Assembly: GCA_040219275.1 (NCBI GenBank)
Contig: JAVJSU010000061.1
Location: 248,001-312,000, forward strand
Direction of reading: 5' to 3'
Length of the DNA: 64,000 nucleotides
Source of the DNA: JAVJSU01 sp040219275
GTDB lineage: Bacteria; Chloroflexota; Anaerolineae; Aggregatilineales; Phototrophicaceae
Both the position numbers and the translations under genes were made by a program. The notes below the pieces were generated by a model, which was not told the DNA's origin, searched no databases, and saw only the letters and a list, made by a program, of their open reading frames with translations. Within the stretch, counting starts at the first letter, position 1, and each line of letters begins with the position of its first letter. This document shows, in pieces, positions 7,888 to 16,016 of the stretch.

Positions 7888-9150
7888 TTAATTCACCCTA
7901 AACGTACACGATCCTTCTTCGACAGGGTTACGTGTGCCGGGTCCGAATTGCTCGAAGCCGTCGGTGATGGCGGTGCTCCATGTGGCGCGATAGGTGATGA
8001 GATAATCGCCTGCCGCCAGTGGACCAAATGGAACAAACCAGTATTTCACCCAGCTACCGCCCTCCTGCCGTGTACCGATGCCGTATTGTCGCCAATCCAA
8101 TAATTGGTCGTTGATGCGGACTTCATAGGTGACGGCGTTCAGATGCTGATCGATCAACTCTGGACTGCTCATATACCACGCCCAGAAAATATCAATTGAC
8201 GATCCCGCCGCAAGATTGGTCGGTGCGCCTAATCCAAATACCGGATTATTGCAGAGCGCGAACACATCAACCCCGTCGCGGGTGGTGCTGTTGCCGGATG
8301 GAGGCGGTGTATTCACTGGTTGCGTCGGCGAGGTCGTGCCGGCGCTATTGGTCGGTTGTGCATTCGGCGATTGCCCCGTTGGTGTTATGGTTGCCTGCGG
8401 ATTGGGGCGCGGTGTGATGATGCTGATTCCGCCTGCCAGCGCGGTTGCAGTTTGATACAACGCCGTCACGTCACGGATCGGCAGGAAGGGTGCTGTGCCT
8501 GTCACATTGGGATCAGTCGTCGCATTTGTGACTTGTGTGGAGGCATTTGCGACAGTGGTTTGCGATCCTGCAGGCGATGGCGTAATCACGGAGCGCGGCG
8601 GAGTCGGTGTGACCGTGCCGCCACCCAAGACGGCGGTGGGTAAGGGTGTACCGAGCGCCAATGCAGTTAAATCTGGTGACGGTGTGAAGGTCGGGAATGG
8701 GGTATTCGTCGGCTGTAAACGCAACAAATTCGCAGAAATCCAACCACGTCGCCCATCTTCGAGCAAAATTTCAAACCAGTCGGCATCAGGGTTATCCTGC
8801 CCGATGACTTCCACCGCTGTGCCGGGTACGAGGGCTTCAATCGCGGAGAAGGTCGTGCCTGGTCCTTCACGCACATTGACCGTCTGGAGTGAATTCACAC
8901 TGCCCACCACTGGCTGAGTCGCAGTCGGTGTGAAGGTGTTAGTCACCGTCGGCGGAATCGGGGTGATCGTCGGTGTATAGGTACGGGTCGGCAAAGGCGT
9001 TGGGCTGGTAAAGGGTGTCGCGGTCAGGCGTGGCGTACGGCTGACAATCGGCGCGAGTGTCTCCGTCGGCGGTAAATCATCGCTTGAGCTACTACTATTA
9101 CAGCCCGCTAGCACCAATAATCCGATAAGTATAAGCGTCAATCGTCGCAT
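7888..9150 (-). CDS. Secreted lipoprotein with SH3b domain and Thr/Pro-rich linkers
   Basis: 420 residues from the ATG at 9150; the in-frame ATG at 9168 only adds six residues ahead of an obvious lipoprotein signal (MRRLTLILIGLLVLAGC, lipobox LAGC). A Thr/Pro-rich linker (about 25-80) leads to a bacterial SH3 domain (about 85-145: VNVREGPGTTFSAIEAL, ADWFEILLEDGRRGWISANLL), then a second long Thr/Pro/Asn linker, and a C-terminal beta domain with Trp-rich strands (IDIFWAWY, WVKYWFVPFGPLAAGDYLI). SH3b domains usually bind cell-wall peptides or glycans. Low-complexity codon use is visible in the linkers. Likely exposed at the cell surface; the precise role is unknown. Confidence 0.8.
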   Translation of the reverse strand: MRRLTLILIGLLVLAGCNSSSSSDDLPPTETLAPIVSRTPRLTATPFTSPTPLPTRTYTPTITPIPPTVTNTFTPTATQPVVGSVNSLQTVNVREGPGTTFSAIEALVPGTAVEVIGQDNPDADWFEILLEDGRRGWISANLLRLQPTNTPFPTFTPSPDLTALALGTPLPTAVLGGGTVTPTPPRSVITPSPAGSQTTVANASTQVTNATTDPNVTGTAPFLPIRDVTALYQTATALAGGISIITPRPNPQATITPTGQSPNAQPTNSAGTTSPTQPVNTPPPSGNSTTRDGVDVFALCNNPVFGLGAPTNLAAGSSIDIFWAWYMSSPELIDQHLNAVTYEVRINDQLLDWRQYGIGTRQEGGSWVKYWFVPFGPLAAGDYLITYRATWSTAITDGFEQFGPGTRNPVEEGSCTFRVN

Positions 9151-9308
9151 AGTGTTGACACAATCCATAACTTCGTAAACAATGCAATTTCTAAATTCGG
9201 TATGCTATGCCGTGTAAAATATCGTGTAGAAAAAGTAATCTGGCACAGCATCACTTAGATTTCGCCCTTATTTTATCCTATTGCGCCATTTTCGACAGGC
9301 ATATAAAC

Positions 9309-10094
9309 ATGACTTTTGGACTACGCTTTCTCATCGCTATTGTATTTTTGCCGATTTTCGGGCGGATTTCCGCGCAGGATGAGGCGGATTTTCCGATTTT
9401 AGCAGATGGGGAAACCGTGACGATCACGCTGGAAGGCAACATTGCACCCAATTTATTGACTTACGACGGGCAAGCCGGAGAAGTCATCACATTGACCGCG
9501 CAGGATGTCAGCGACGGCGATGCGGTTGATCTTGTCATGGAGATTTTGCGCCCTGATGGTCGGCGATTGGCGTTCAATGACGATCATTTGACGGAGATAG
9601 AAAGCATCGCCCTCGCCCAAACCGATCCCGCCTTCGTCAATTTGATTTTGCCGATGAGCGGACTCTATATCATTCGCGTCAATAGTTACGGCGGCATTTT
9701 TGCGGGAGAGGCACAGGTCAAATTAGATGTTGTAGATGGATTTGCGGTGGAGATCATCAGCGATGACGAGACATCCCGTATCATTGAGGCGACCCTACCC
9801 CGCTATCAGACCTTTACCACTTCGCTGGAAACCATCGCAGGAAGTACGTATGTCCTGACTATCCGCGACCTGAACGGCACACTTGACCCGCTATTGCGTT
9901 TACGGTCTGAATCCGGCGACGTGATCGCAGAGAATGACGATCATGCAGGTTATCATCTGAACCTGAATGCCAACGATTCGCGCCTTGTATATGAGGCGGC
10001 GGAAAACGCAGTGCTCACCATCGAAGTGATTGACTTTCTAGGGCGAGCAGGCACATTTGAATTGGCGATTATTGAGCAGACTGAGGACAACTAA
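9309..10094 (+). CDS. Secreted protein with two PPC-like beta domains
   Basis: 261 residues from the ATG at 9309, where a signal peptide begins (MTFGLRFLIAIVFLPIFGRISAQD, cleavage expected near SAQ|D). An upstream in-frame ATG at 9207 precedes no signal-like sequence. Two similar domains follow, each with the pre-peptidase C-terminal (PPC) pattern: a hydrophobic strand pair, GQAGEVITLTAQD or AGSTYVLTIRDLNG, an L-RP/R-SxxGxxxAxNDDH motif, and a SGLYIIRV/ENAVLTIEV strand. The repeated NDDH is striking. PPC domains are extracellular beta sandwiches without known catalysis. Divergent from the lipoprotein gene. Confidence 0.7.
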   Translation: MTFGLRFLIAIVFLPIFGRISAQDEADFPILADGETVTITLEGNIAPNLLTYDGQAGEVITLTAQDVSDGDAVDLVMEILRPDGRRLAFNDDHLTEIESIALAQTDPAFVNLILPMSGLYIIRVNSYGGIFAGEAQVKLDVVDGFAVEIISDDETSRIIEATLPRYQTFTTSLETIAGSTYVLTIRDLNGTLDPLLRLRSESGDVIAENDDHAGYHLNLNANDSRLVYEAAENAVLTIEVIDFLGRAGTFELAIIEQTEDN

Positions 10095-10111
10095 TTTTTC
10101 AGGTTCAGGTC

Positions 10112-10140
10112 TTGACCGTGCCTTTGCGGTGTGCTAATAT
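10112..10140 (+). promoter_or_regulatory. Sigma70-type promoter of tRNA-Arg
   Basis: TTGACC (10112-10117), a 17-nt spacer and TAATAT (10135-10140) lie 12 bases before the tRNA 5' end. This is one of the best-matching promoters in the window. Confidence 0.75.
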
Positions 10141-10152
10141 GTCTATCAGTAC

Positions 10153-10225
10153 GAGCCTGTAGCTCAGTGGATAGAGCGTTGCGCTACGGACGCAAAAGTC
10201 GGGGGTTCGAATCCCTCCAGGCTCG
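10153..10225 (+). tRNA. tRNA-Arg (anticodon ACG)
   Basis: Complete 73-nt cloverleaf. Acceptor arm GAGCCTG/CAGGCTC (10153-10159/10218-10224), D arm GCTC/GAGC, anticodon stem TTGCG/CGCAA around loop CTACGGA giving anticodon ACG (10186-10188, read as ICG for CGU/CGC/CGA arginine codons), T arm GGGGG/CCCTC with loop TTCGAAT, discriminator G at 10225. The CCA end is not encoded. Confidence 0.97.
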
Positions 10226-10230
10226 CAGAC

Positions 10231-10260
10231 AAAAACCGATCTCAACAGATCGGTTTTTTT
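10231..10260 (+). terminator. Intrinsic terminator of tRNA-Arg
   Basis: AAAAACCGATC (10231-10241) pairs with GATCGGTTTTT (10248-10258) around a 6-nt loop and runs into a T tract to 10260, five bases after the tRNA. Confidence 0.92.
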
Positions 10261-10376
10261 ATTATATTTTTCCAAACAATCCACTCAACACCTTGCGACC
10301 CTCACGCAGACGTGCGAAAATGACCACGACACATTTTCATCTACCCTGTTAATAAAGAAACCTTAGACGATACCTT

Positions 10377-12926
10377 ATGATTCCTATTCGGCTTGAACTG
10401 CGGAATTTTTTACCTTATCGCGCCCCTGACCCTCTACGCTTTGAGGGGATTCACCTCGCCTGCCTGACCGGACCGAACGGCGCGGGGAAATCGTCCCTGT
10501 TGGATGCCATCACATGGGCGTTGTGGGGACGGGCGCGTGCCAAACGTGATGATGAAATGGTACATCTCGGTCAAAAAGATATGTACGTTCAGCTGGATTT
10601 TGAGCAAGAAGGCGTGATGTGGCGCGTCTTGCGGCGACGCTCTGCGGGCAAGCGCGGATCAAGCACGCTCGACCTGTTTATCCTGCAAGAAAATGGCGAA
10701 CGCGTCCTGCAATCTGAAAACGCTATCCGCATCACACAGGACAAAATCAATCGTATTTTACGGCTGGATTATGAAACGTTTATTCACTCGGCATTTTTAC
10801 AACAGGGCAAAGCAGATGCCTTCACAACGCGCACACCTGCACAACGTAAGCAAATCCTCTCGGATATTCTGGGCTTGGCACAATGGGAAAAATACGAGGA
10901 CGCAGTCAAGGAGCGGCTCAAGAGCATTACACAACAATTGATTTACATTGAGGGGCGGATTACGGAGATTGATGGCGAACTCGCCCGTAAACCCGGTCTC
11001 GAAAAGCAATTGACGGACGCGACCACCGCCCATGAAGAGGCTCAAAAAGCACGAGAAGCCGCCGAAGCGCGCCTCAAAGAAGTGGAACATGCGCCGACGG
11101 AACTGCGGAATGCCAACAGCAACAAGGGAGATCGTGAACGGCGCAAGCTCGACATGACGCGTGAAATCGGCGAGGTGGATGCACAGATCGAACGACAACA
11201 CGGGCAAATCGCGGGCTATCAAGCAGTCATCGCCGCTCAGACCGAAATTGAGGCAGGGTATGCGGCGTTGCAATCCGCACGCGAGCAAGATCAGGAATTT
11301 AGTGATAAATTGCGCCAACTCCGTACACTGGACGAGCAACACGCCGATCTGCAAAGTCAGTTAAGCTCGGCGAAGGCACGTCTGGAAAATGAAGCGGACA
11401 ATCTGCGCCGGACGATCAATGAGCTTGAAACCTCGCTGGAAAATGATTTTGGCGCGGAGCTAGAATCCACTCAAGCGGAAATCCACGCATTGCAAGATAT
11501 TGAAATTCAGCGGGAGACTTTGCGCGAAGAAGAAAATGCCGGACGGGAAGACCTCTCACGGTTTGCTACGCTGAAGGAAACACTCACGGCGGAGGGGCAG
11601 GCGTTACGCGAACGACTGGAAAAATTAGAGGCGACCGAGGAAGCGGTTTGTCCGTTATGCGGGCAGGATTTAACGCAAGAACACCGCGAGCAGTTGGTCG
11701 TGCAACTCAACGAGGAAATCGAATTTAAGCGCGAGATTTATCGCCAGAATGAAACGCAAATCACCGACATGCAAGCCAAGATGAAGGCGTTTAAGGCGGA
11801 GATCAAAGGTTTTGATACGGACCTGAAGGGAAAATCTGCGCTGGATGCCCGGATTGGTGCGTTGCAAACTCAGGTGGAAGCCTCCGGTCAGGCGGAGACC
11901 CGGCTTACGGATGAGATGCGCCGATTAGAAGCGATTGAGAAGCAACTCGCAGAAGATGATTATGCGGCGGACGTGCGTGAGCTACTCAATGCCCTGGAAG
12001 CCACACAGGACGAACTCGGCTACGATCAATCCACGCATGATGAAATGCGCCAACAGATCGATTCTAATATGCGCTATGAGCAGATGCAGATGCAACTCAA
12101 AATCGCGCAGGAATCGCTCCCTGCGCTGGAAGAAGCCGTACAAGGTGGATTGGCACGAAAGACCCGCTTGAACGAGCATATCGCCGACATCGACAAAGAA
12201 ATCGCCGAACTTGAAAGTGAGATCAACCGCCTTGCCGTGCTGGTGCAGGAATATAATGCACGGGAAGAAGAAGCCCGCACGCTCCGCACAAGGGAACAAA
12301 ACGCGTATGGGCGCATGGTGACGGCACAGCAGGAATTGGACGCGCTAGCATCGCAGGCGGCGCGTAAAGTTGAGCTTGAACATAAGCGCGAACAGGCGCG
12401 TTATGACGAGGCGATGTACGATCAATTGCGGCGGGCGTTCGGCAAAAATGGCATTCCGGCTATGATTATCGAAACGGCAATCCCTGAACTGGAATCCGAA
12501 GCGAACGATCTGCTGTCGCGCATGACCGACGGCAGAATGCACCTGTCGATGAATACTCAGCGTGAGAAAATTACCGGTGGCGTGCAGGAGACGCTAGACA
12601 TCGAAATCGCCGACGAACTGGGTACACGCGCCTATGAAATGTACAGCGGCGGAGAAGCCTTCCGCATCAATTTTGCCATTCGCGTCGCCCTCTCGAAGAT
12701 GCTGGCACGGCGGGCGGGCGCACATCTGCGAACGTTGTTTATAGACGAGGGTTTTGGTACGCAAGACGAAGCCGGACGTAACAAACTGGTGGAGGCGATC
12801 ACCGCGATTCAGGAAGATTTCGACCTGATTCTGGTTATCACGCACATTGATGAACTGCGCGATAGCTTCCCCGTGCATATCGTCGTAGACAAAACCAGCG
12901 CGGGTAGTTCGGTGAGCTTGCGGTAA
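10377..12926 (+). CDS. sbcC: Nuclease SbcCD, subunit C (Rad50-like SMC ATPase)
   Basis: 849 residues. Walker A GPNGAGKSS (32-40) in the N-terminal ATPase half, long coiled coils (about 180-700, rich in E, Q, K, R and L heptads), one zinc hook CPLC (425-428) at the coil apex, ABC signature SGGEAFR (from about 757), and Walker B FIDEGFGTQDE. It powers DNA end processing with SbcD. Length is shorter than E. coli SbcC (about 1050) but typical of Rad50-like forms. ATG at 10377. The GTPase-like gene starts 10 nt downstream, so they are likely cotranscribed. sbcD is on the opposite strand 7 kb away. Confidence 0.93.
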   Translation: MIPIRLELRNFLPYRAPDPLRFEGIHLACLTGPNGAGKSSLLDAITWALWGRARAKRDDEMVHLGQKDMYVQLDFEQEGVMWRVLRRRSAGKRGSSTLDLFILQENGERVLQSENAIRITQDKINRILRLDYETFIHSAFLQQGKADAFTTRTPAQRKQILSDILGLAQWEKYEDAVKERLKSITQQLIYIEGRITEIDGELARKPGLEKQLTDATTAHEEAQKAREAAEARLKEVEHAPTELRNANSNKGDRERRKLDMTREIGEVDAQIERQHGQIAGYQAVIAAQTEIEAGYAALQSAREQDQEFSDKLRQLRTLDEQHADLQSQLSSAKARLENEADNLRRTINELETSLENDFGAELESTQAEIHALQDIEIQRETLREEENAGREDLSRFATLKETLTAEGQALRERLEKLEATEEAVCPLCGQDLTQEHREQLVVQLNEEIEFKREIYRQNETQITDMQAKMKAFKAEIKGFDTDLKGKSALDARIGALQTQVEASGQAETRLTDEMRRLEAIEKQLAEDDYAADVRELLNALEATQDELGYDQSTHDEMRQQIDSNMRYEQMQMQLKIAQESLPALEEAVQGGLARKTRLNEHIADIDKEIAELESEINRLAVLVQEYNAREEEARTLRTREQNAYGRMVTAQQELDALASQAARKVELEHKREQARYDEAMYDQLRRAFGKNGIPAMIIETAIPELESEANDLLSRMTDGRMHLSMNTQREKITGGVQETLDIEIADELGTRAYEMYSGGEAFRINFAIRVALSKMLARRAGAHLRTLFIDEGFGTQDEAGRNKLVEAITAIQEDFDLILVITHIDELRDSFPVHIVVDKTSAGSSVSLR

Positions 12927-12936
12927 AGGTGAGATA

Positions 12937-13521
12937 ATGTCGCTATCACCGATCTATAGCAACCAGATTAACGAATACTGGATTCTGGTCACAGGTGGAT
13001 TTAGTGTCGGCAAAACGGAATTTATCCGTTCAATCTCAGAATACGATGAATGGGATATGTCGGATTATCCGAAAGAGCTTGGTAAATGGTTATCACCCCA
13101 TGGACGGATTGATCTCGATGACCATACAACGTTGTGCTTATACCAACCACCGCCATCACTGAGATTCTCGACAATTTTTGACATCAGTACAAACCAACAC
13201 ATCACAAATTGGATCGGCACAATCTTTATTACCTCGAATTATATTGACGCGGAATTCTCACTTCCAGAAGCGAACAACATTATTCAATCTACGTTGATGG
13301 TATTAAATATCCCATATCTAGTTGCGGTGAATCTTTGGGACACAGCCCCATCCATATCATCAGCAGGCGGTAGAAATAGCCTTCTCACGTTTGAGCAGGT
13401 CGTTGAGCAATTAGAGGTTGAGACGAACATTCCCATTTTGCCGTGTGTCGCTAAAGATAAAGCATCTGTGCAACAAGTCGTTTTGGCGCTGATGGATGAA
13501 ATCATCAAATCGGCGCTGTAA
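12937..13521 (+). CDS. Small GTPase-like protein with degenerate guanine motif (MglA/CvnD type)
   Basis: 194 residues. The P-loop TGGFSVGKT (19-27) followed by EFIRSISE resembles the conservon CvnD/MglA-like GTPases found with roadblock proteins. The base-specificity position reads NLWD (132-135) instead of NKxD, and no DxxG switch II is evident in the LCLYQPPPSLRFSTIFDIS region. It may bind nucleotide without switching normally. No membrane segment or signal. It follows sbcC by 10 nt, but no functional link to DNA repair is known; no roadblock gene is next to it. Confidence 0.65.
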   Translation: MSLSPIYSNQINEYWILVTGGFSVGKTEFIRSISEYDEWDMSDYPKELGKWLSPHGRIDLDDHTTLCLYQPPPSLRFSTIFDISTNQHITNWIGTIFITSNYIDAEFSLPEANNIIQSTLMVLNIPYLVAVNLWDTAPSISSAGGRNSLLTFEQVVEQLEVETNIPILPCVAKDKASVQQVVLALMDEIIKSAL

Positions 13522-13716
13522 ATCATTAAGAATCTACATCATTTAGAAAAAACGTATAGAAAATTTATACCCATCCCCTAATAAATTCTGAAATTTTCCT
13601 GAATTACACAAAACCAACTCCGTTTTAACTGAATTCCTGCCCATAACCCTGTACACTAATGCCCGAATGACGCTTTAACGAGCGCGATTTATCCAAATAG
13701 GTGAGATTACAGACGC

Positions 13717-14802
13717 ATGGCGAAAAAAACATGGACATTTAAATTAGGCGGGCGGAAACATCAAGTTGCCGTCGCGCATATGCCCGCTACTGGCAAGGGT
13801 GGCATCTGGGTGAATGGGACGCTCCATCGGCAAAAGAATATACGCTTTGAGAATGGAAGTGTGCATCATTTTTATCTCGGCGAATATGCACTGGCGATTT
13901 ACGTCAGAGAACACGGCTACGATCTGACCATCAACGGCATCTCGCTTGATCTGCTCAGAAAGCGGCGTGCGACGCAAATCAGCGAAGCGGATACGCGTCA
14001 ACTCGCGGAAATCGGCGCGGGGAGTCCATCCTTAGTGCGGCAGGTGATGGCAAAGCGGCAACAACATCAATCCTCCGGCGTGGGCATCAGTAAATTGCTG
14101 GATACCAATACCGTGAATCTATCTACAAGAAGTGCCTCCAAAGCAAGTGTGGCGATTGAAGACACACCCGCGTGGTCAATCTATGATGACACCCCCACCG
14201 ATGAAGCTCCGGCGCGACCAGCCCGTACTAATCGCTTCAATAACGATCCATTGATTTCTACACAGCCGTTAGAGGACGATACACCTGCGTGGGCATATGC
14301 CGAAGACGATTATGATCCGTTTGCAGACGACGATGCCTATAGTAGCGATACTTATGGTGAGAAAGACACCGATCCGGCGGGCTTTTCTGGCGGTGGCTGG
14401 TTTGACGAAAAACCCTTATTTGCAAATGATGTCTTTGCAGAAGAAGCACCGAAATCTGTCGTCGAAGAAGAAAAATCGACTGACAACAAATCGAAGAAGA
14501 AAAATAGTAAGCCACAGAAAAGCAACAATGCTACAAGTGATGCTACACCGATCTGGGCTTGGCTGTTTGTGGCGGGGTGTATGCTCGTCCCTATTGTATC
14601 GCTCGGCGGAGCGATCCCCGGCGCGGTTGGCTTCGGTGGCGCGGCAGGTGTGCGACAGGTGGCGCGAGATCGTAGTATGCCCGTGGAATTACGCGTGTTC
14701 CTCAGTGCGGGGATTGTGGTGATCTGCTGGGCTATTTTGATCTTGTTGGCAGGCGGATTTTTAGCATTGACTGAGAGCGGTTTGTTCGCGGTAGGGAGCT
14801 AA
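13717..14802 (+). CDS. Membrane protein with possible FAIM1-like N-terminal domain
   Basis: 361 residues. Residues 1-82 are a predicted all-beta domain: WTFKLGGRKHQVAVAH, GKGGIWVNGTL, then HHFYLGEYALAIYVREHGYD and LTINGISLDLL. The order H-V-x-H, GK-xx-IxVNG, FxLGE, GYDLxINGxSL resembles the FAIM1 fold known mainly from eukaryotes; this is my reading and not certain. Residues about 83-265 are acidic, disordered and repeat DDTPAW-like segments (EDTPAWSIYDDTP, EDDTPAWAYAEDD), then a lysine-rich patch. Two helices close the protein (about 276-302 and 325-350). Start ATG 13717. It is convergent with the GH5 gene, leaving 5 bp between them. Confidence 0.6.
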   Translation: MAKKTWTFKLGGRKHQVAVAHMPATGKGGIWVNGTLHRQKNIRFENGSVHHFYLGEYALAIYVREHGYDLTINGISLDLLRKRRATQISEADTRQLAEIGAGSPSLVRQVMAKRQQHQSSGVGISKLLDTNTVNLSTRSASKASVAIEDTPAWSIYDDTPTDEAPARPARTNRFNNDPLISTQPLEDDTPAWAYAEDDYDPFADDDAYSSDTYGEKDTDPAGFSGGGWFDEKPLFANDVFAEEAPKSVVEEEKSTDNKSKKKNSKPQKSNNATSDATPIWAWLFVAGCMLVPIVSLGGAIPGAVGFGGAAGVRQVARDRSMPVELRVFLSAGIVVICWAILILLAGGFLALTESGLFAVGS

Positions 14803-14807
14803 TGGTT

Positions 14808-15926
14808 CTAGTCTACTAGTAGATCGGCAATCGCGTCCAACGCGGGTTTGGGCGCATAGTCGCTGTTCCAGATGCCGAAATGATGCTCGGCATTGTCTTC
14901 ACTGAGGCACGGCGACGGGAAGCAACTGCGATCTAACGGAAAATCAAACGCTGTCCAGATCATCCAACCGAGCAAGTCCTGTGTCTGGCTTTCAAGAATG
15001 ATCTGGCGGATATTCTCTGCCTGTTCTTCCGGCGACATACGAAAGGTACTATAACCGAATTCCTGCACAAGAATTGGTTTGTCCGTGCCTTCGCGGATGG
15101 TGTTCAAGCGATTGCGGAACGAGTCCGTATCCTCCCAATGATGAAAACTAACAAAATCGACATAAGGTGCGGTGGCTTCTGCATCGTTTAACCAGCCCGC
15201 CGTGATGAGATGGTTGGCATCCACACGGCGCACCAAATCAGCAGTATCGCCCAACCATGCAAGCACCCTCTCACGGTTAAACTCCGTGCCGATATAGCCT
15301 TGCTTCGAGCCATAATCAATATCACCCTCATTCCGCACATCCCACGCCAGAATTGCCGCTTCATCACGATAGCGTTCCACGATGAATGTCGTTTGGAGTT
15401 GGGTATGCACGGGATTTTCATAGAGCGGATAATCAATCATATCGGGCAGATCATTCAGCGTGACGATCAGCCGGAAACCTGCGTTGCCCGCGGTGCGAAT
15501 GATGCCGTCTAAACGCTGGAACACGCCCCAATTCGGTACTGCCCCACTGCCGGGACAGTTGAAGAGCGCGGTATTCCACAGAAAAATACGCAGGGTATTG
15601 AATCCCGTGTCGTGCATCAACGCGAGATCAGTCTGGAGTATGTCTAGGTCAGTTTCGGCGAGGAAGCGTCGCCATGGATAAGCTGACGGATAATAATTAA
15701 TGCCCTGCACAATAAATGGCTGATCGTTCAGCGTAAAACGGCTATCCGCTAAAGTGATGAAGCCGACGGCATCTGATGGCGTATATGTGCCGATGTTCGT
15801 TAATGCCTCGTCGATGATGTCCTGTGGACAAGTTGATAACGGTGGCGGGAGATCATCCTGCGCGTTGAAGATAATCAGCGGGAGCAGAAATAATGGCAGA
15901 ATGGCATAGCGGAAAATTTTGAGCAT
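14808..15926 (-). CDS. Glycoside hydrolase family 5-like (cellulase fold), secreted
   Basis: 372 residues from the ATG at 15926, where a hydrophobic signal begins (MLKIFRYAILPLFLLPLIIF); the in-frame ATG at 15953 is less likely. TIM-barrel GH5/clan A landmarks: FIVQGINYYP near strand 1, NTLRIFLWN, LAWDVRNEGD with the acid/base Glu, VSFHHWED, and KPILVQEFGYS with the nucleophile Glu, then GWMIWTAFDFP. Family members hydrolyse beta-1,4 or beta-1,3 glycans or mannans; the substrate cannot be assigned. Several cysteines (STCPQD, FNCPG, SCFPSPC) suggest extracellular disulfides. Downstream of the VanW gene on the same strand. Confidence 0.82.
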   Translation of the reverse strand: MLKIFRYAILPLFLLPLIIFNAQDDLPPPLSTCPQDIIDEALTNIGTYTPSDAVGFITLADSRFTLNDQPFIVQGINYYPSAYPWRRFLAETDLDILQTDLALMHDTGFNTLRIFLWNTALFNCPGSGAVPNWGVFQRLDGIIRTAGNAGFRLIVTLNDLPDMIDYPLYENPVHTQLQTTFIVERYRDEAAILAWDVRNEGDIDYGSKQGYIGTEFNRERVLAWLGDTADLVRRVDANHLITAGWLNDAEATAPYVDFVSFHHWEDTDSFRNRLNTIREGTDKPILVQEFGYSTFRMSPEEQAENIRQIILESQTQDLLGWMIWTAFDFPLDRSCFPSPCLSEDNAEHHFGIWNSDYAPKPALDAIADLLVD

Positions 15927-15966
15927 AGCGACCTGAGTAGGTATTGAAGACATTTAGAGAAGCTCA

Positions 15967-15988
15967 AGGGCGCAAAATATTGCGCCCT
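15967..15988. terminator. Hairpin between VanW and GH5 genes (possible terminator)
   Basis: AGGGCGCAA (15967-15975) and TTGCGCCCT (15980-15988) form a perfect 9-bp stem with a 4-nt loop in the 90-bp gap. On the minus strand it is not followed by a T run, so it may be a weak terminator or an RNA-processing hairpin. Confidence 0.45.
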
Positions 15989-16016
15989 ACACAGCATTTT
16001 CTTTTATACGCGCAAG

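Noticed and set aside
8196..8917. Several plus-strand frames opposite the SH3b lipoprotein linkers
   Set aside because: They are antisense readings of Thr/Pro-rich low-complexity coding sequence.
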